A DNA stretch of 64,000 nt from Alligator mississippiensis (taxonomy: Eukaryota; Chordata; Crocodylia; Alligatoridae): NCBI RefSeq assembly GCF_030867095.1, contig NC_081824.1:137793433-137857432 (forward strand), read 5' to 3'. Both the position numbers and the translations under genes were made by a program. Positions within the stretch are counted from its first letter, which is position 1. Every line of letters begins with the position of its first letter. Shown here piece by piece: positions 1-11,307 of this stretch. The notes under the pieces were generated by a model. That model ran no database searches. It was not told where the DNA came from and worked only from the letters and a program-made list of their open reading frames with translations.

Positions 1-257
1 TTTTCCAACTTAATGTCCTTCCCTGAATAGCCAGGTGTTATTTGCCACAGTCCTCTCCTTTTAGAATGCAAATTTGTCTAGAAGGGCCTATTCATGTGTC
101 TCAGACCACTTTGAATGGCCATTAAACATAACCATGTTGGATACTAATTCTCAGTAATTACTTCTCTCAGTCATTTAGGCTTTGGCCCTCTCCCAGATGC
201 AAAACCCACTGTTTAAGGAGTAACATTATCATGTTATGCAATCCTGGCCTTACTATA

Positions 258-1970
258 TGCGCCATGGCATAAAGTGATGCCTGCCACTTTAAGAGGAGCT
301 GGCAAGCTGCAGAGCAGCTGGCAGGTGGGCTCAGGCCGAATTAGGTGGTCACCTGACAGCTACGAGGCTGCCTGGTTGGATGAGGACTGGGCAGCCAGAG
401 TATAAGTCCAGAACCAGGGAGTAGGCTGCTAGATGCAGCTGGGGAACCAAAGGATTAACATCACCTGGCATGAGGACTGCCGCTCCGGTAATGCCTGGCA
501 GTTAGAGTAGGAATTATGGGGAAGGAGGAGGATCCTTCTGGTCCTGGGTAAGACCTGAAACTGTGCCCTGCTGGGGTTGCATGGTGTGGTGGAGCTGCCT
601 GTAGCGGGCAACCCTCAGGAAATGCCACACCTGAGTCTCCCCAGTGAAAGATGAGGATGGGGCACTGGAAAGCCTCAGCCCCTGCTGCCTTGTGGGTCAC
701 CCTGTAAAGGGGAAAGGCTAGGGGGGCACACCCCAACAGAAAAGCACAGGACCCAGGTCCACTGAGGGGGGGGCCTGAGGCGGGGTCCAGGCCCATGGAG
801 TAGGGCCTGAGATAGCAGCCAAGGCCCACTGATTGGAGCCTGAGGCCCAAGGGGCATGAGGCCCAGGAGCCGGTTGAGGGGCAGTGAGTGAGCCAAGTGA
901 GGGGCAGAGAATGGCCCATGAGGGGCAGAATAGTGGCCTAGAGAAGGAGCCAGGAGGCCAAGGCCCACAGAATGGGACTGGAGGTCAAGTCTGAACCATA
1001 GGCCAAGTGCAGCCCAGCAAAGAGGCTGGGGGAGCAATAAGGCAAATTGGATGCCATCTGAGAGGCACAAGACACAGTATTAGGGGAGGTTCAAAGCCAT
1101 GTGTTTAGCAGGACTGTTCGAAACTTCAGTCACTGATTTGATTTGGCAGAAATTTGGCCTGATTTGGTGGCTGAATCTCCAAATCTGAATCAAATCAGGA
1201 GACCCTTTAATCTCTCTGAATCGAATCGGAACCCTCTGAATTGTTTCAGAGAGATTCAGAAAGATTCAGTGATTCAGACATAGACACAGCTTTAAATGTT
1301 TTTTCTACATACCTCTAGGTAGCAGGCAATTTGTGAATGCTGCGATGCTGGGACATGGAGTGTCCCACAGAAGCACGGGGGGCTCCCCAGCACACTGGGC
1401 AGCAGATCTGGAAGTGGACCAGAAGCACTTCTGGTCCATTTCTGGGTCCACCGGGGAGCACGCAAGGAGGCCCCTCCATATCCCCCGGCTCAGCGACTGA
1501 TGCCTTCTGGTTCTAGGGGGGGCACCCGGGGTCCCCCTGCAGCTGATCACTGAGCCAGGGGAGGCACAGGGGGGGCTCCCCTGCATGTTTCCCAGTGGGA
1601 CCCAGAAGTGGACCAGAAGTATTTCAAGTCCACTTCCAGGTACACTGCCGAGCATGTGGAGGAGCCCCTACCTGCATTCCTGTGGGACACTCCATCTGCC
1701 CCAGCATCACAGCATTCACAAGCCACGCTAGTACCTTGAGGTACATAGAAAAAACATTTAAAGCTGTGTCTATGTCTGAATCGCTGATTCTCCGAATCAG
1801 CATCGAATCTTCAGATTCAGTTTTGGCCAAATCGAATCAGGGACAGTGATCTGAATCAACGAATCAAATCACTGTCCCTGATCCAAATCCAAATCAAATA
1901 AGGCCCACTTTGCACACCCCTAATGTTTAGGCCTTTGGCATCAGGGCCACAAAATGAGCAGCCTCCCACG
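258..1970 (+). repeat. LTR-like dispersed repeat, copy A (interrupted)
   Basis: This block is shared with 24805-26447. Common landmarks, in order, are a 'gccactttaa' segment near the start, a 'gaggctgcctg' segment, a TATA-like box (tataagt here, tataagag in copy B) about 140 bp in, a 'gatgccacac/aatgccacac' segment, 'ttggatgccatctg' and a terminal 'ggcatcagggc ... gcagcctcccac'. The other copy begins TGTGG and ends CCACA, which fits an LTR. No flanking TSD is visible. Copy A is split by a hAT-type insertion (1109-1922) and is internally shorter than copy B. The family is not identified. Confidence 0.6.
1109..1922. mobile_element. Palindromic non-autonomous hAT-type element with 8-bp TSD
   Basis: The element is flanked by gtgtttag (1101-1108) and atgtttag (1923-1930), an 8-bp duplication with one mismatch. 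The left end reads CAGGACTGTTCGAAA; the right end in reverse complement reads TAGGGGTGTGCAAA, like hAT termini. The interior is a long imperfect inverted repeat: roughly 1275-1375 pairs with 1675-1795, and the 'ctggaagtggacc' segments near 1408 and 1610 continue the pairing inward. The uninterrupted copy of the host repeat at 24805-26447 independently shows this segment is an insertion. No transposase is encoded. Confidence 0.75.
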
Positions 1971-1989
1971 TGTAAATATCAATGTTTGG

Positions 1990-4035
1990 TGACATTGAAG
2001 GAATGGCAGACTAATATGATCCTCCAGGCCCAAAAGAGAGAAGCAAGGGGGGTAAGAGTGCTCAGAAACCCCCTTGGCTCAGCAAGGGCATTCAGGAATC
2101 CCTGAGGATTGAAAGGAGGGCATACAACCAGTGGAAGGGAGGAGCTATTACCAAGGAGGAGTACTGCTCGGCCCGTGAGTGTAGGAGGGCTATTAGGAAG
2201 GCCAAGGTAGAGATGGAACTCAGGCTAGCGTCCAGTATTAAGGACAACAAAAAATACTTTTTCAAGTACATTGGGAGAAAGAAGAGGGCACCGGGCAATG
2301 TAGACCCCCTGCAAGATGCAAACGGCAATCTTGTGGCTACACCAGACAAGAAAGCTGATATTTTTAACAGTTACTTTGCCTCTTTTCTTGAACAAGGACC
2401 AGAACTTCCCACCTACCAGAGGTAGGGATAATCTTGGGGATAGCTCTGTCAGGCCTTCAGTCAGTGAAGATGTAGTTAGGGAACTTCTGGAAGGGCTAGA
2501 CATTTTTAAATCTGCAGGTCCAGATGCCCTCCACCCAAGGGTGTTGAGGGAGCTGGCAGGGGTCATCGCGGAGCCCTTGTCCCGGCTATATGAGCATTCA
2601 TGGTCATCTGGCCAGGTGCTAGGGGATTGAAAACTGGCTAATGTGGTCCCAATTTTCAAGAAAGGGAGGAAGGAAGACCCACGTAACTATATGCCTGTAA
2701 GCCTCACCTCGGTGCTCAGGAAGATCTTGGAGAGAATCATCAAGGAACACATCTGTGGGGGGCCTGCAGGGGAGATCATGCTCAGGGGCAATCAGCATGG
2801 GTTCATCAAAGGCAGGTCCTGCCTGACCAACCTGATTGCCTTTTATGACCAAGTAACTAAATCCTTGGATGGTGTCACCATGGACATAATCTTTCTAGAC
2901 TTTAAGAAGGCCTTTGATACTGTCTCTCACCCCATCCTCATCAATAAATTAAGCAACTGCGGCATTGATGCCTGAACAGTTGGATGGGTGAAAAATTGGC
3001 TGATGGGGCACACCCAGAGAGTAGCGGTGGACGGATTGTACTCAACCTGGTGAGATGTGAGCAGTGGGGTACCCCAGGGTTCGGTCCTCGAGCCCGCACT
3101 GTTTAACATCTTCATCAGTGACTTGGACGAGGGGGTGGAAAGCTTGCTGTCCAAGTTTGCTGATGACACTAAGATGTGGGGTGAGGTAGACACACTTGAA
3201 GGGAGAGAGAGGCTGCGACTAGATTTAGACAGACTACAAAAGTGGGCAGATGAGAATAGGATGGGGTTCAACGTAGACAAATGGAGGGTGCTGCACCTTG
3301 GGAGAAGGAATCCACATCATACATACAGGCTGGGGAGTTCCCATCTTGAAAGCACAGAGGCAGAAAGGGATCTTGGAGTCATTATTGACTTCAAGATGAA
3401 CATGAGCCACCAATGCCAGACCGCAGCCAGCAAGGCCAGCCATACCTTGTCATGCATCCAAAGGCGCATCTCAAGCCGGTCCAGAGAGGGGATACTCCCT
3501 CTCTATGCGACTTTGGTCAGGCCGCAGTTGGAGTACTGCGTCCAGTACTGGGCGCCGCACTTCAAAAGGGATGTGGCCAGCCTGGAGAGGGTTCAGAGGA
3601 GGACCACCCGCTTGGTGAGAGGGCAGCAGGACAGGCCCTACGAGGAGAGACTGAGGGACCTGAACCTGTTCAGCCTCAGCAAGAGGAGGCTGAGGAGGGA
3701 CCTGGTGGCTGCCTACAAACTCCTCAGGGGAGATCAACAGCAAATAGGTAGAGCCCTTTTCTCCCCAGCACCACCTGGGGTGACAAGGAACAATGGTAAT
3801 AAGCTGATGGATAGGTTTAGGTTAGAGATCAGAAGGCAGTATTTTACAGTTAGGGTGGCCAAAATCTGGAACCAACTTCCCAGGGAAGTGGTCCTCCCCC
3901 CTACCTTGGGCAAATTCAAGAGGAGGTTGGACGATCACCTATCTGGGGTCTTGTGAACCCAGCATTCATTCCTGCCTGTGGCAGGGGGTCAGGCTAGATG
4001 ATCTGTTCAGGTCCCTCCTGACCCTAGCTACTATG
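1990..4035 (+). mobile_element. CR1 LINE, 5'-truncated, RT region
   Basis: The + strand encodes the CR1 reverse transcriptase in broken frames: 2213-2425, 2316-2630, 2643-2975 and 3057-3956. Recognisable segments are the linker ending in a KYFFKYIG-like motif, 'IFKKGRKEDPRNY', the motif-A region '[13 protein letters not shown]', 'GVPQGSVL' and 'KFADDTK' carrying the catalytic DD. It closes with a CR1 3' UTR of the 'ggctagatgatctgttcaggtccctcctgacc' type. The endonuclease and ORF1 are absent. At least three frame or stop defects make it inactive. It forms an inverted pair with the CR1 at 4365-6690. Confidence 0.9.
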
Positions 4036-4364
4036 AAACTCCTGGTAAGATGGACTATACTGCTTTACTAGACCAATTAATACAAATAAAAAAAAAAGCT
4101 TGAATTATTTGAACATAAGCATAATAGAAAGCTATGAATGAGGTTTACCTTTTAAAAGAAGCTTTTTAGTTTTGGAATAACTACAAATTTTGTACTAACT
4201 CAAAATACTATGCATGCTATAAAGTTCCGTCTGTGCAGGTCTGAGTACGTGGGCAAAGAAGGTTGACACTTTATTTTTTAGGCTGATTCATAAAAGACGA
4301 TGTAAAGGAGAACTTGAAGATTCTTGCATAAGAAAAATATTTCAGCATCTTTAAAAATATTTCA
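4036..4364. other. Unassigned spacer between two opposed CR1 copies
   Basis: This is AT-rich sequence with no ORF, repeat or RNA gene that I recognise. It separates the 3' ends of two CR1 elements lying tail to tail. Confidence 0.5.
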
Positions 4365-6690
4365 TAGATTCATAGATGTAGGGTCGGAAGGGACCTAAGT
4401 AGATCTTCAAGTCCAACCCCCTGCCCTGGGCAGGAATGAATACTGGGCTCATATGACCCCAGTTCGGTAATTATTAAGCTTCCTCTTAAAGACCTTCAAG
4501 GTAGGAACCGGCACCACTTCCCTTGGAAGTTGGTTCCAGATCATAGCCACCCTGACTGTGAAGTAGTACCTTCTAATGTCCAGCCTGAACCTACTCTCAA
4601 ACAGCGTATGGCCACTATTCTTTGTTACTCTGGGAAGTGCTTGGGGGAACAGAATCTCTCCCATTCCCCTCTGGTTCCCCCTGGTAAGTTTATAGATGGC
4701 CACCAGGTCCCCTCTCAGCCTTCTCTTGTGAAGGGTGAACAGATTCAAGTCCTGTAGCCTCTCATAGGGCTTGCCCTGCTGTCCCCGGATCATGTGAGTG
4801 GACCCTCTTGATGCTGGTCACATCCCTCCCACAGTGCAGCACCCAGAACTAAACACAGTACTCCAACTGTGGCCTGACCAGTGTCGCATAGAGGGAGGGA
4901 TCACCTCCTCGGCCCTGTTTGTGATGCATCTGTGGATGCATGACAAGGTGCAGTTGGCCTTACTGACGGTGTCCTCACATTGGCAGCCCATGTTTATTTT
5001 GGAATCAATAATGACTCCAAGATCTCTTTCTGCCACTGTGCTGACAAGAAGGGAGTTCCCCAGCATATAGAATCATAGAAGTAGGGTCAGAAGGGACCTT
5101 GTAGATCTTCAGGTCCGACCCCCCCTGCCTGGGCCGGAAGATAGGTATGCTGCTGGTTCTTTCTCCCTAGATGCAGTACCCTGCACTTGACAGTATTGAA
5201 TCCCATCCTATTCTCATTCGCCCACCCATGTAACTTATCCAGGTCCAGCTGTATCCTGTCCCTCCCTTCTAGCATGCCCACCTCACCCCAAATTTTGGTG
5301 TCGTCAGCGAATTTGAACAGGGTGCTTTTCACCCCCTCGTTCAAATCACTAATAAAGAAATTGAACAGTGTGGGCCCAAGGACCGAGCCCTGGGGTTCTC
5401 CACTGCCCACATCCCTCTAGGTTGAATATGACCCATCCACCACCACCCTCTGGGTGTGGCCCCTCAGCCAATTTGCGACCCATCTGACTGTGTAGGCATC
5501 AGTGCCACAGTTGCCTAGCTTTTTGATGAGAATGGGGTGGGAGACAGTGTCAAAGGCCTTTCTGAAGTCCAGAAAGACTACATCCACCGTGACACCTGCG
5601 TCCAATTATTTTGTGACCTAGTCGTAGAAAGCTATCAGGTTGGTCTGACAGGACTTGCCCCTAATGAACCCATGCTGGTTGCCCTTGAACCTTCACAGAT
5701 GTGGTCCTGGATAATCTTCTCAAAGAGCTTCCCCAGGATCGAAGTAAGACTAACAGGCCTATAGTTGCCTGGGTCCTCCCTCCTCCCTTTTTTGAAAATG
5801 GGGACCATGTTGGCCTTCTTCCAGTCTTCTGGCACCTGGCCAGAGGACCACGAGTGCTTGTAAAGCCGTGCGAGGGGCCCCTCAATAAACCCTGCCAATT
5901 CCCTCAGGACCCTGGGGGAATCTGCTGACTTGAACACGCCCAGTCCTTCCAGAAGTTCCCTAACTCGGTCCTCCCTGACCCTCGGCCTGGTGGAGTCTCT
6001 CCTGAGTCCGTCTTGAATCTTGGTGGGGGAGTCGCGGTCCCTGCACAAAAAAATGGAGGCAAAGAATTTGTTAAAAAGGTCTGCCTTTTCCTCTGGTGCA
6101 ACCACCAGATTGCCAAGCGTATCCTGCAGGGGCTCCACGTTACCTGGTGCCTTCTTCATACTCTTTATGTATTTAAAAAAGGACTTTGTTGTCCTTGATC
6201 CTTGATGCTAGCCCTAGTTCCATGTCTGCCTTAGCTTTCCTAACAGCCCCCCTACAGTCCCGAGCAGTGAAGGTATCTCCTCTTTGGTGATAGCCCCTCC
6301 CTTCCACTGGGCGTACGCCTCCTTTTTGGCTTTCAGGTGTTCCTGAATGCCTTTGGTGAGGCAGGAGGGCTTTTGAGCACTCTTGCCCCCTTTGATTCTC
6401 ACTGGGACTGTCACCCCTTGCGCTCGGAGGATCGTTTCCTTAAGGAACAACCACTCGTCTTGGATATCCAGTTTCCCTACCCTCCAGGACCCCAGTGCTT
6501 TTATCAATCTCCTCAACTCATTGAAGTTGGCCCTCTTGAAGTCAAGGGCTACTGCCTTGCTGCAAGCCCTTGACACCCTGCGCTGGATGGTGAATTCCAG
6601 TTGGTGATGATCACAGATTGCAAAGCAGGGGGTTCTAATTGAACCTCTAAAGACTCCTCGTTGTCTTTGCTGAACAGCCAATAAAAAAAA
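4365..6690 (-). mobile_element. CR1 LINE, 5'-truncated, RT region (minus strand)
   Basis: Read on the minus strand, 6681-6214, 6159-5635, 5605-5417, 5410-5087, 5066-4818 and 4793-4449 give successive parts of the CR1 reverse transcriptase. Visible motifs are 'FKKGRREDPGNYRPVSLTS', '[15 protein letters not shown]', '[10 protein letters not shown]' and 'KFADDTK'. The 3' end is the 'catagattcatag...ggtcggaagggacc' tail at 4365. It is closely similar to the + strand copy at 1990-4035 and carries a short nested CR1 tail at 5070-5142. It is broken by several frameshifts and 5'-truncated. Confidence 0.9.
5070..5142 (-). mobile_element. Extremely short CR1 3' tail nested in a CR1
   Basis: About 73 bp of CR1 3'-terminal sequence ('aatcatagaagtagggtcag...') interrupts the RT coding region of the surrounding CR1. 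The homologous place in the CR1 at 50765-51615 reads straight through from 'cccagcttat' to 'gcgtgctgctgg'. A short 'atag' duplication borders the insert. It is in the same orientation as its host. Confidence 0.65.
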
Positions 6691-8460
6691 CCCTGCAAAT
6701 ATATATGGAATGCAAATTTAAATACATTTTGTGGAGGTGGCCACTTTTTTTAACCACTTGGCCCTTGGCCTCATGCTGTCACTGCCCCAAGATTCTGGGG
6801 TCTCTCTGGAGACTGGCCAGGACCCAAACGGGCAGGGTACACAGCCAAGTGGATGGGATGGGGCTGTGGGTGGGTGGGGAGCATGGCAGGCAGGTCTGGG
6901 CCTGGGATCAGGATCTCAGGGCTGTGACAACATGGGGCATGGGGCAGAGCTGTGATCTGCTCCCCACGTGTTCCTGCCTGCAAAACCAGCACCTGTTGCA
7001 GAGATGCGAGGGCAGCCGATTGTGGCTCTGCCTCAGGCCCCAATCCTGTGCTGTTGCCATACTGCGATCCTGATCCCAGCTCTGACCCCACTCATCCACC
7101 TCACTTCTAGCCTGCCTGAGGCCTCATCCCATCTGCCCGACTGAGCATACCCTGCCCATGCAGGTTCCCGGCTGGTCTCCATGGAGACCCTACCCACCTG
7201 CTTTATCTGGTGCCCCCAGTGGTGGGTGTGGGGCAGGTAGATAGGCTGGGGTGCCTGGGCAGCAGGGCTGGGTCTGGAGGCAATGGTAGAGACTGGTAGA
7301 AGCAGCTAGGAGCTGCCATTGTGGGGGCTACCAGGCAACAAGTCCAGCTGCAGTGCCACCCCATTCCCGCTGTACACGTGGCCTGGGCTATCCCCTGTGC
7401 TTTGGCTGGGTGGGGCCAAGGGATCTGTTGTGGGCTGGACAAAATCCCTTGGTGGGCCAGATCTGGCCCATGGGCTGTATCTTGCCCACCCTTGTTTTAA
7501 AGAGAAATAGTAACACACAGGTAACTTGCGGATTGCTTAAATGCAGCCCAGCAGCTTGGAGAGCAGCATCTGGCTGGTAAGTCTGTGGAGGGGAAAGAGG
7601 GGTGGCAGATCAAGGCCCCCATGGTGAGAGAGGGAGTGGGGCAGTTGCTGCCTGGGAAGGATGCAGGGCAGAGCCACAGGCAGCTTGTCTAGGGGGCTAG
7701 GGAAAGGGGCTCCCTGCTACCGTGCGTGTCCGTGGGGGAGACATGGGGGGCATGTTCCCCCCCCCCAATTTGTGCATGGGGCAGGAGTGGGCTCAGGGCC
7801 AGGGGCTGCGCTGACCTCTTTCCAGCAGGGGGGGGCTGGGGTGGGGCTGCAGTTGGGGTGGGCAGTGGCGGTGCTGGGGAGGCAGCTCTGTGGAGGGGTA
7901 CAGTGAAATTTGGGGTAGCTGTAGCCCATACTATAGCCCTTCTCCCAGCTCTGCTGCCGCTTGCCCTAAGCGCAGCCCTGGCCCAATCCCCCTCACCAGG
8001 AAGAAGTCAGCGTAGCCTCTGGCCCTGAGTTCGCAGCAGCAGCCTGCCCTTGCCTTGTACTTCACATCATGCCCCTGCCTCACTCCCTCCCTCACCGTGT
8101 GGGCCTTGATCTGCTCCTTCTCTCCCCTGTGCCCCTTTTCCCCCACAGACTTACCAGCTGGATGCTGCTCTCTAAGCTGCTGGGTTGCATATTGGCTGTT
8201 GGATCAATGTGACCAATATGGCTGGTTAATAATTGGCCATCAGTATTGTCCAAAAAAATCTTTATCGGCGCACCCCTAGTTTGTCATACAACTTATTTCC
8301 TTTAGCTTGGTTTTAGAAATTAAGTGAGAGACAGGGTCTTCTAACTATATTGCAATGTATAAGTTTTGGTGATTTTTGGAAAGATATTGTTTTGGTCTTA
8401 AAAGACATCATCACTTATTTGGTTGTACATTATTGTGTAATTTAAAATAAAAATAAGTGA
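6691..8460. other. Intronic/intergenic GC-rich repeat debris
   Basis: I see no gene here. Two hAT-like right ends are suggested, by 'cttgcccacccttg' near 7480-7494 and by 'cggcgcacccctag' near 8267-8280, but left partners and TSDs could not be fixed. The long open frames are G/C-skew artefacts in low-complexity sequence. Confidence 0.4.
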
Positions 8461-8500
8461 CTAGTTTTCTTTTTCCACAATACTTCTTTCTTTTACCCAG

Positions 8501-8735
8501 ATTACGGTTTGAACGGACACAGCAGTATGTGGAAGCCTTTGTTGAAGATCCCAGGGGGAATATTGTTGTCTCGGCCTCTACCCAGGAGTGGGCTATAAAA
8601 AGACATTTATACAGCCCTAAGGGTGTGGTAGCATGTAAGAATATTGGACGTGTGCTGGCACAACGCTGTCTGGAAGCAGGAATCAACTTTGTGGAATTCA
8701 AAGCTGTTGTCCCTTGGGAACGCCACTATGACTCG
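8501..8735 (+). CDS. MRPL18: MRPL18 penultimate coding exon
   Basis: The acceptor is a pyrimidine tract ending 'ttttacccag' at 8500. The first base completes a split codon, then 78 codons follow to GAC-TCG. The only plausible donor at the homologous boundary is gcaagt at 8736, a GC-AG intron; no GT lies in the right place and phase. Confidence 0.92.
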
Positions 8736-10656
8736 GCAAGTGCCAATCTCCTTACACTTGGTGTTATGGGACTTTTACTGCATTTCTTCCATGGCTGTGA
8801 TGGCTAATTTTTTAATACAAATGTAATAATAAAATACAGAGCAGATAAGGCATATCAAGCAAATGATTAAAATTTATGAAATGTGCATTTAGCCAAAGAA
8901 ATAACAGTCTTGTTATTTCTTGAGAGAATTTTAGAGAATTTCAAGATTAATTTTTCTAAGTGGAGAAGGAGGCGCTTGAGGCCTTGAGCATGCTATAAAA
9001 AGTCCACAAGCACCTGTGCCACAAACTGTTTTTCTGCATATCCAGTAGATTAAAAGATGTGTTAAATTGATAGTTTTACACACGCGCACTGCATAATATA
9101 AAAGATAATGTAGGTACAAAAAATGATAATTGACAAATAAATTATAATTATAGTTGATATTAAATTATGACATTTCACCTGCATGGATATATTATCATTA
9201 AATCTTTTCTTTTTGAAGTTGCCATTTTCCTGAGGCAGCAGGCAATATGATACCTGTCCTATCAATGCGTGGTGCCACTGGGCCAGCTGTGGTCAGCAGC
9301 TTCTGGCAGTGGATCCCCCTACTACTACTGCCTGGCTACCTCCCTCCCAGGCTTTCACAGAGGCCCAAGGAGAGTTCAGCCAAGGGCTGGGAAACCTACC
9401 TGCCTGCAGCAGGACTGGGTGGGAAACGGGGACAGGCATGCACAAACATTGCAGCGGCCACTCTGGACAGGATTGGATTTCTCCCAGTGCTCTGCAGGCC
9501 CTGTGCCCAGTGGCTCCTCAGGCTACGCTTGGAGCATTGCTGCTCCAGGGGGTATGCAGCGTCTCTGGCCGTCCATATATGCGGCATCTGCCAACTGACT
9601 TCTCCCAGCAGCTCTTTTCGGCCCTGCAGAGCTGCTGCTGCTCCCTGCACAGAAGACCAGCCCCCCCCTGTCCCCCAGCTCTACCGACATGGTCCTGGGT
9701 GCAGTGGGTGGGGCTCAGTGTCAGGGAGCCCTGGGTACCCACTCACCTAAGCAGCAGCTGTATGGAGCCTCACCCATCTGCAGCACTGCTCACAAAATGA
9801 AGGCTGTGGGGCTGGGCAGACTGGGGTGGGCCTGCCCCCTCTCCTTCCTTAGGACTCATCCAAACCTTAGGGGGCTGAGGTGGCTCCTCCCTGCGTTGGG
9901 TTGAGCACGCCCCCTGAAACCTGCTCGGGGCCATGGACACCTGTGGAAACCATTGCTCTAATTAATATGCAGATGTCGGTTTTTATTCCATATGAGCTGT
10001 ATCTGGTCTAAAATTGGTCTTGTCTAGCATCAGACCACTAAATGTCCTCTAGGCTAAAGGTTGCTCAAGGTTGCCTAGTTTTTAAAAATTTCAAGATAGA
10101 ATGGAAAAAAAGGTTGTCACCTTTGTATTATCCTCTGGCCTGCTCATTTCCTTTGCCTCTTCTATACCCTAATTTGTTCAAACAAATGCAAGGAAGTGCT
10201 AGACCATATTGTCATTAAGCAGCTGAGGGCCTACTATAGCCTGCATGGAGTATCTGAGTTCTGATGCCTTGTAGCTTAGGATGCCTATCTGATACTGTCT
10301 GCTGACACATGGAGTCAGATTCTATTGAGCGTATTGGATGCCTGAGTACACTTCTGTTCTGCTCTTTTTCCAAAGCTACAAAAAATCCATACCGTAATTT
10401 TTTAATGTTGTCGCAAAACAGCAGTGGGAGGAGGACTTGCCTGACTTCTGTATTCAAATTTTGTTAGGGACTTGAGCAGGGCGTAATAAAATTGCACTTC
10501 AATGCCTAATAGGTGGAATAGAATCTGGCTCAGTATGTTTAGATTGCTCTTAAAGCTTTGCATTTCTTTTTTTATTAAAACCAGTTCCAGAGTTTTGAAA
10601 AAGCCATGACAGATGGTGGTGTTGTCCTGCGGGAGCCACGAAGAATCTATCAATAA
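8501..10656 (+). CDS. MRPL18: Mitochondrial ribosomal protein uL18m, last two coding exons (partial gene)
   Basis: MRPL18 is a protein of the large subunit of the mitochondrial ribosome (uL18 family; binds 5S rRNA in bacteria) and acts in the matrix. Two coding exons are visible. Exon 8501-8735 encodes a uL18 core with '[16 protein letters not shown]', 'VVSAST.EWAIK.HLYS' and '[16 protein letters not shown]', which I recognise from vertebrate MRPL18. Exon 10585-10656 encodes the C-terminus ending REPRRIYQ and stop TAA at 10654. The frame joins in phase 0 and the spacing fits the mammalian protein, which has six residues between 'DS' and 'AMT'. The N-terminal transit peptide and first exons were not found and probably lie upstream of the window. 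The connecting intron appears to use a GC donor. The next gene on the same strand is PNLDC1, as in mammals. Confidence 0.93.
9245..9955. repeat. GC-rich repeat block in the last MRPL18 intron
   Basis: A sharply GC-rich, G-skewed block sits inside an AT-rich intron and ends with 'gaaaccattgctctaa'. It resembles the GC-rich interior of non-autonomous hAT copies elsewhere in the window, but I could not define termini or a TSD. ORFs in it (for example 9247-9750) have no recognisable protein features. Confidence 0.4.
10585..10656 (+). CDS. MRPL18: MRPL18 terminal coding exon
   Basis: The acceptor 'ttattaaaaccag' ends at 10584. The exon has 23 codons, reading [18 protein letters not shown]..., then TAA at 10654-10656. 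It matches the conserved C-terminus of vertebrate MRPL18. Confidence 0.93.
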   Translation, partial: FQSFEKAMTDGGVVLREPRRIYQ

Positions 10657-10768
10657 CATGGAGACTGCTGGAGAAAGTTCTTGTGAAGGAAAATCAAGAG
10701 TCATGTAGAAAAGGGCACCGGAGAAATTAAGATCCAGAGCTGCAACACATTGGAGTACAGTATCTTAA

Positions 10769-10789
10769 AATAAAGTTTTATTTAATAAA
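10769..10789 (+). terminator. MRPL18: MRPL18 polyadenylation signals
   Basis: AATAAA occurs at 10769-10774 and again at 10784-10789, about 113 bp after the MRPL18 stop. A short 3' UTR ending just after 10789 is inferred. Confidence 0.7.
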
Positions 10790-10890
10790 ACTAAGTGCTG
10801 CTGTCTCTTCTTTCCTTTTACTAAAAATTCTAGAAGCGGATTAGGGTGTTTTTTAAGACCAGAGGAGGAAATTATGATAATCTTCTAGCC

Positions 10891-11265
10891 CGGTGGTGCT
10901 CAACCTTCTGGCCCCATGGGCCAGGTGATTTGCATGGAGCTAGTGTATAGGCTGGATTGGGCCTTGGGGCCTGGCACTGTTTTCCCACCCCACCCCCTAC
11001 CCCATGTGCTGGGATTGGGTCCCAGGAGCCCTCTACCACTCCCACCCCTTGTGGGCTCAGCACAGCCCCCTCTCAACCCTTGCCTACTGGATTGGGTCTC
11101 AGGGCCTGGCACCGCCCCCTCCTGACCCCCCCCCAACCAGGATTGGGCCCTGGGACTTTGTACTCTATCCAGTGTGTAGGGCCCCATGGTTCTTCATGGG
11201 TCCAGATATTTGGCAGCAAGGGAGCAGATATGCGGGCCAGATCTGTCTCATGGCCTGTTAGGTTA
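10891..11265 (+). mobile_element. Non-autonomous hAT-type copy, right end decayed
   Basis: It begins CGGTGGTGCTCAACCTTC and shares interior segments ('ggattgggtcccaggagccc', 'ggattgggccctggg') with the reverse complement of the well-bounded copy at 59111-59534. The left terminus is clear. The right terminus and TSD are not. Confidence 0.55.
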
Positions 11266-11307
11266 GCTTGTCACATTTATGCCTAAAATTGTACGTGCCT
11301 GAGTGGT

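Noticed and set aside
461..1070. Minus-strand ORFs of 131-152 aa
   Set aside because: They are inside the LTR-like repeat and built of L/P/S/G from its purine-rich internal repeats.
1..8500. Search for MRPL18 exons 1 and 2
   Set aside because: No sequence encoding the expected mitochondrial presequence or the 'NPRNLE' and 'GWRT' blocks was found; they are probably upstream of the window.
9247..9800. ORFs of 109-167 aa in three frames
   Set aside because: All frames are open together in a GC-rich repeat block, the sign of composition rather than coding.
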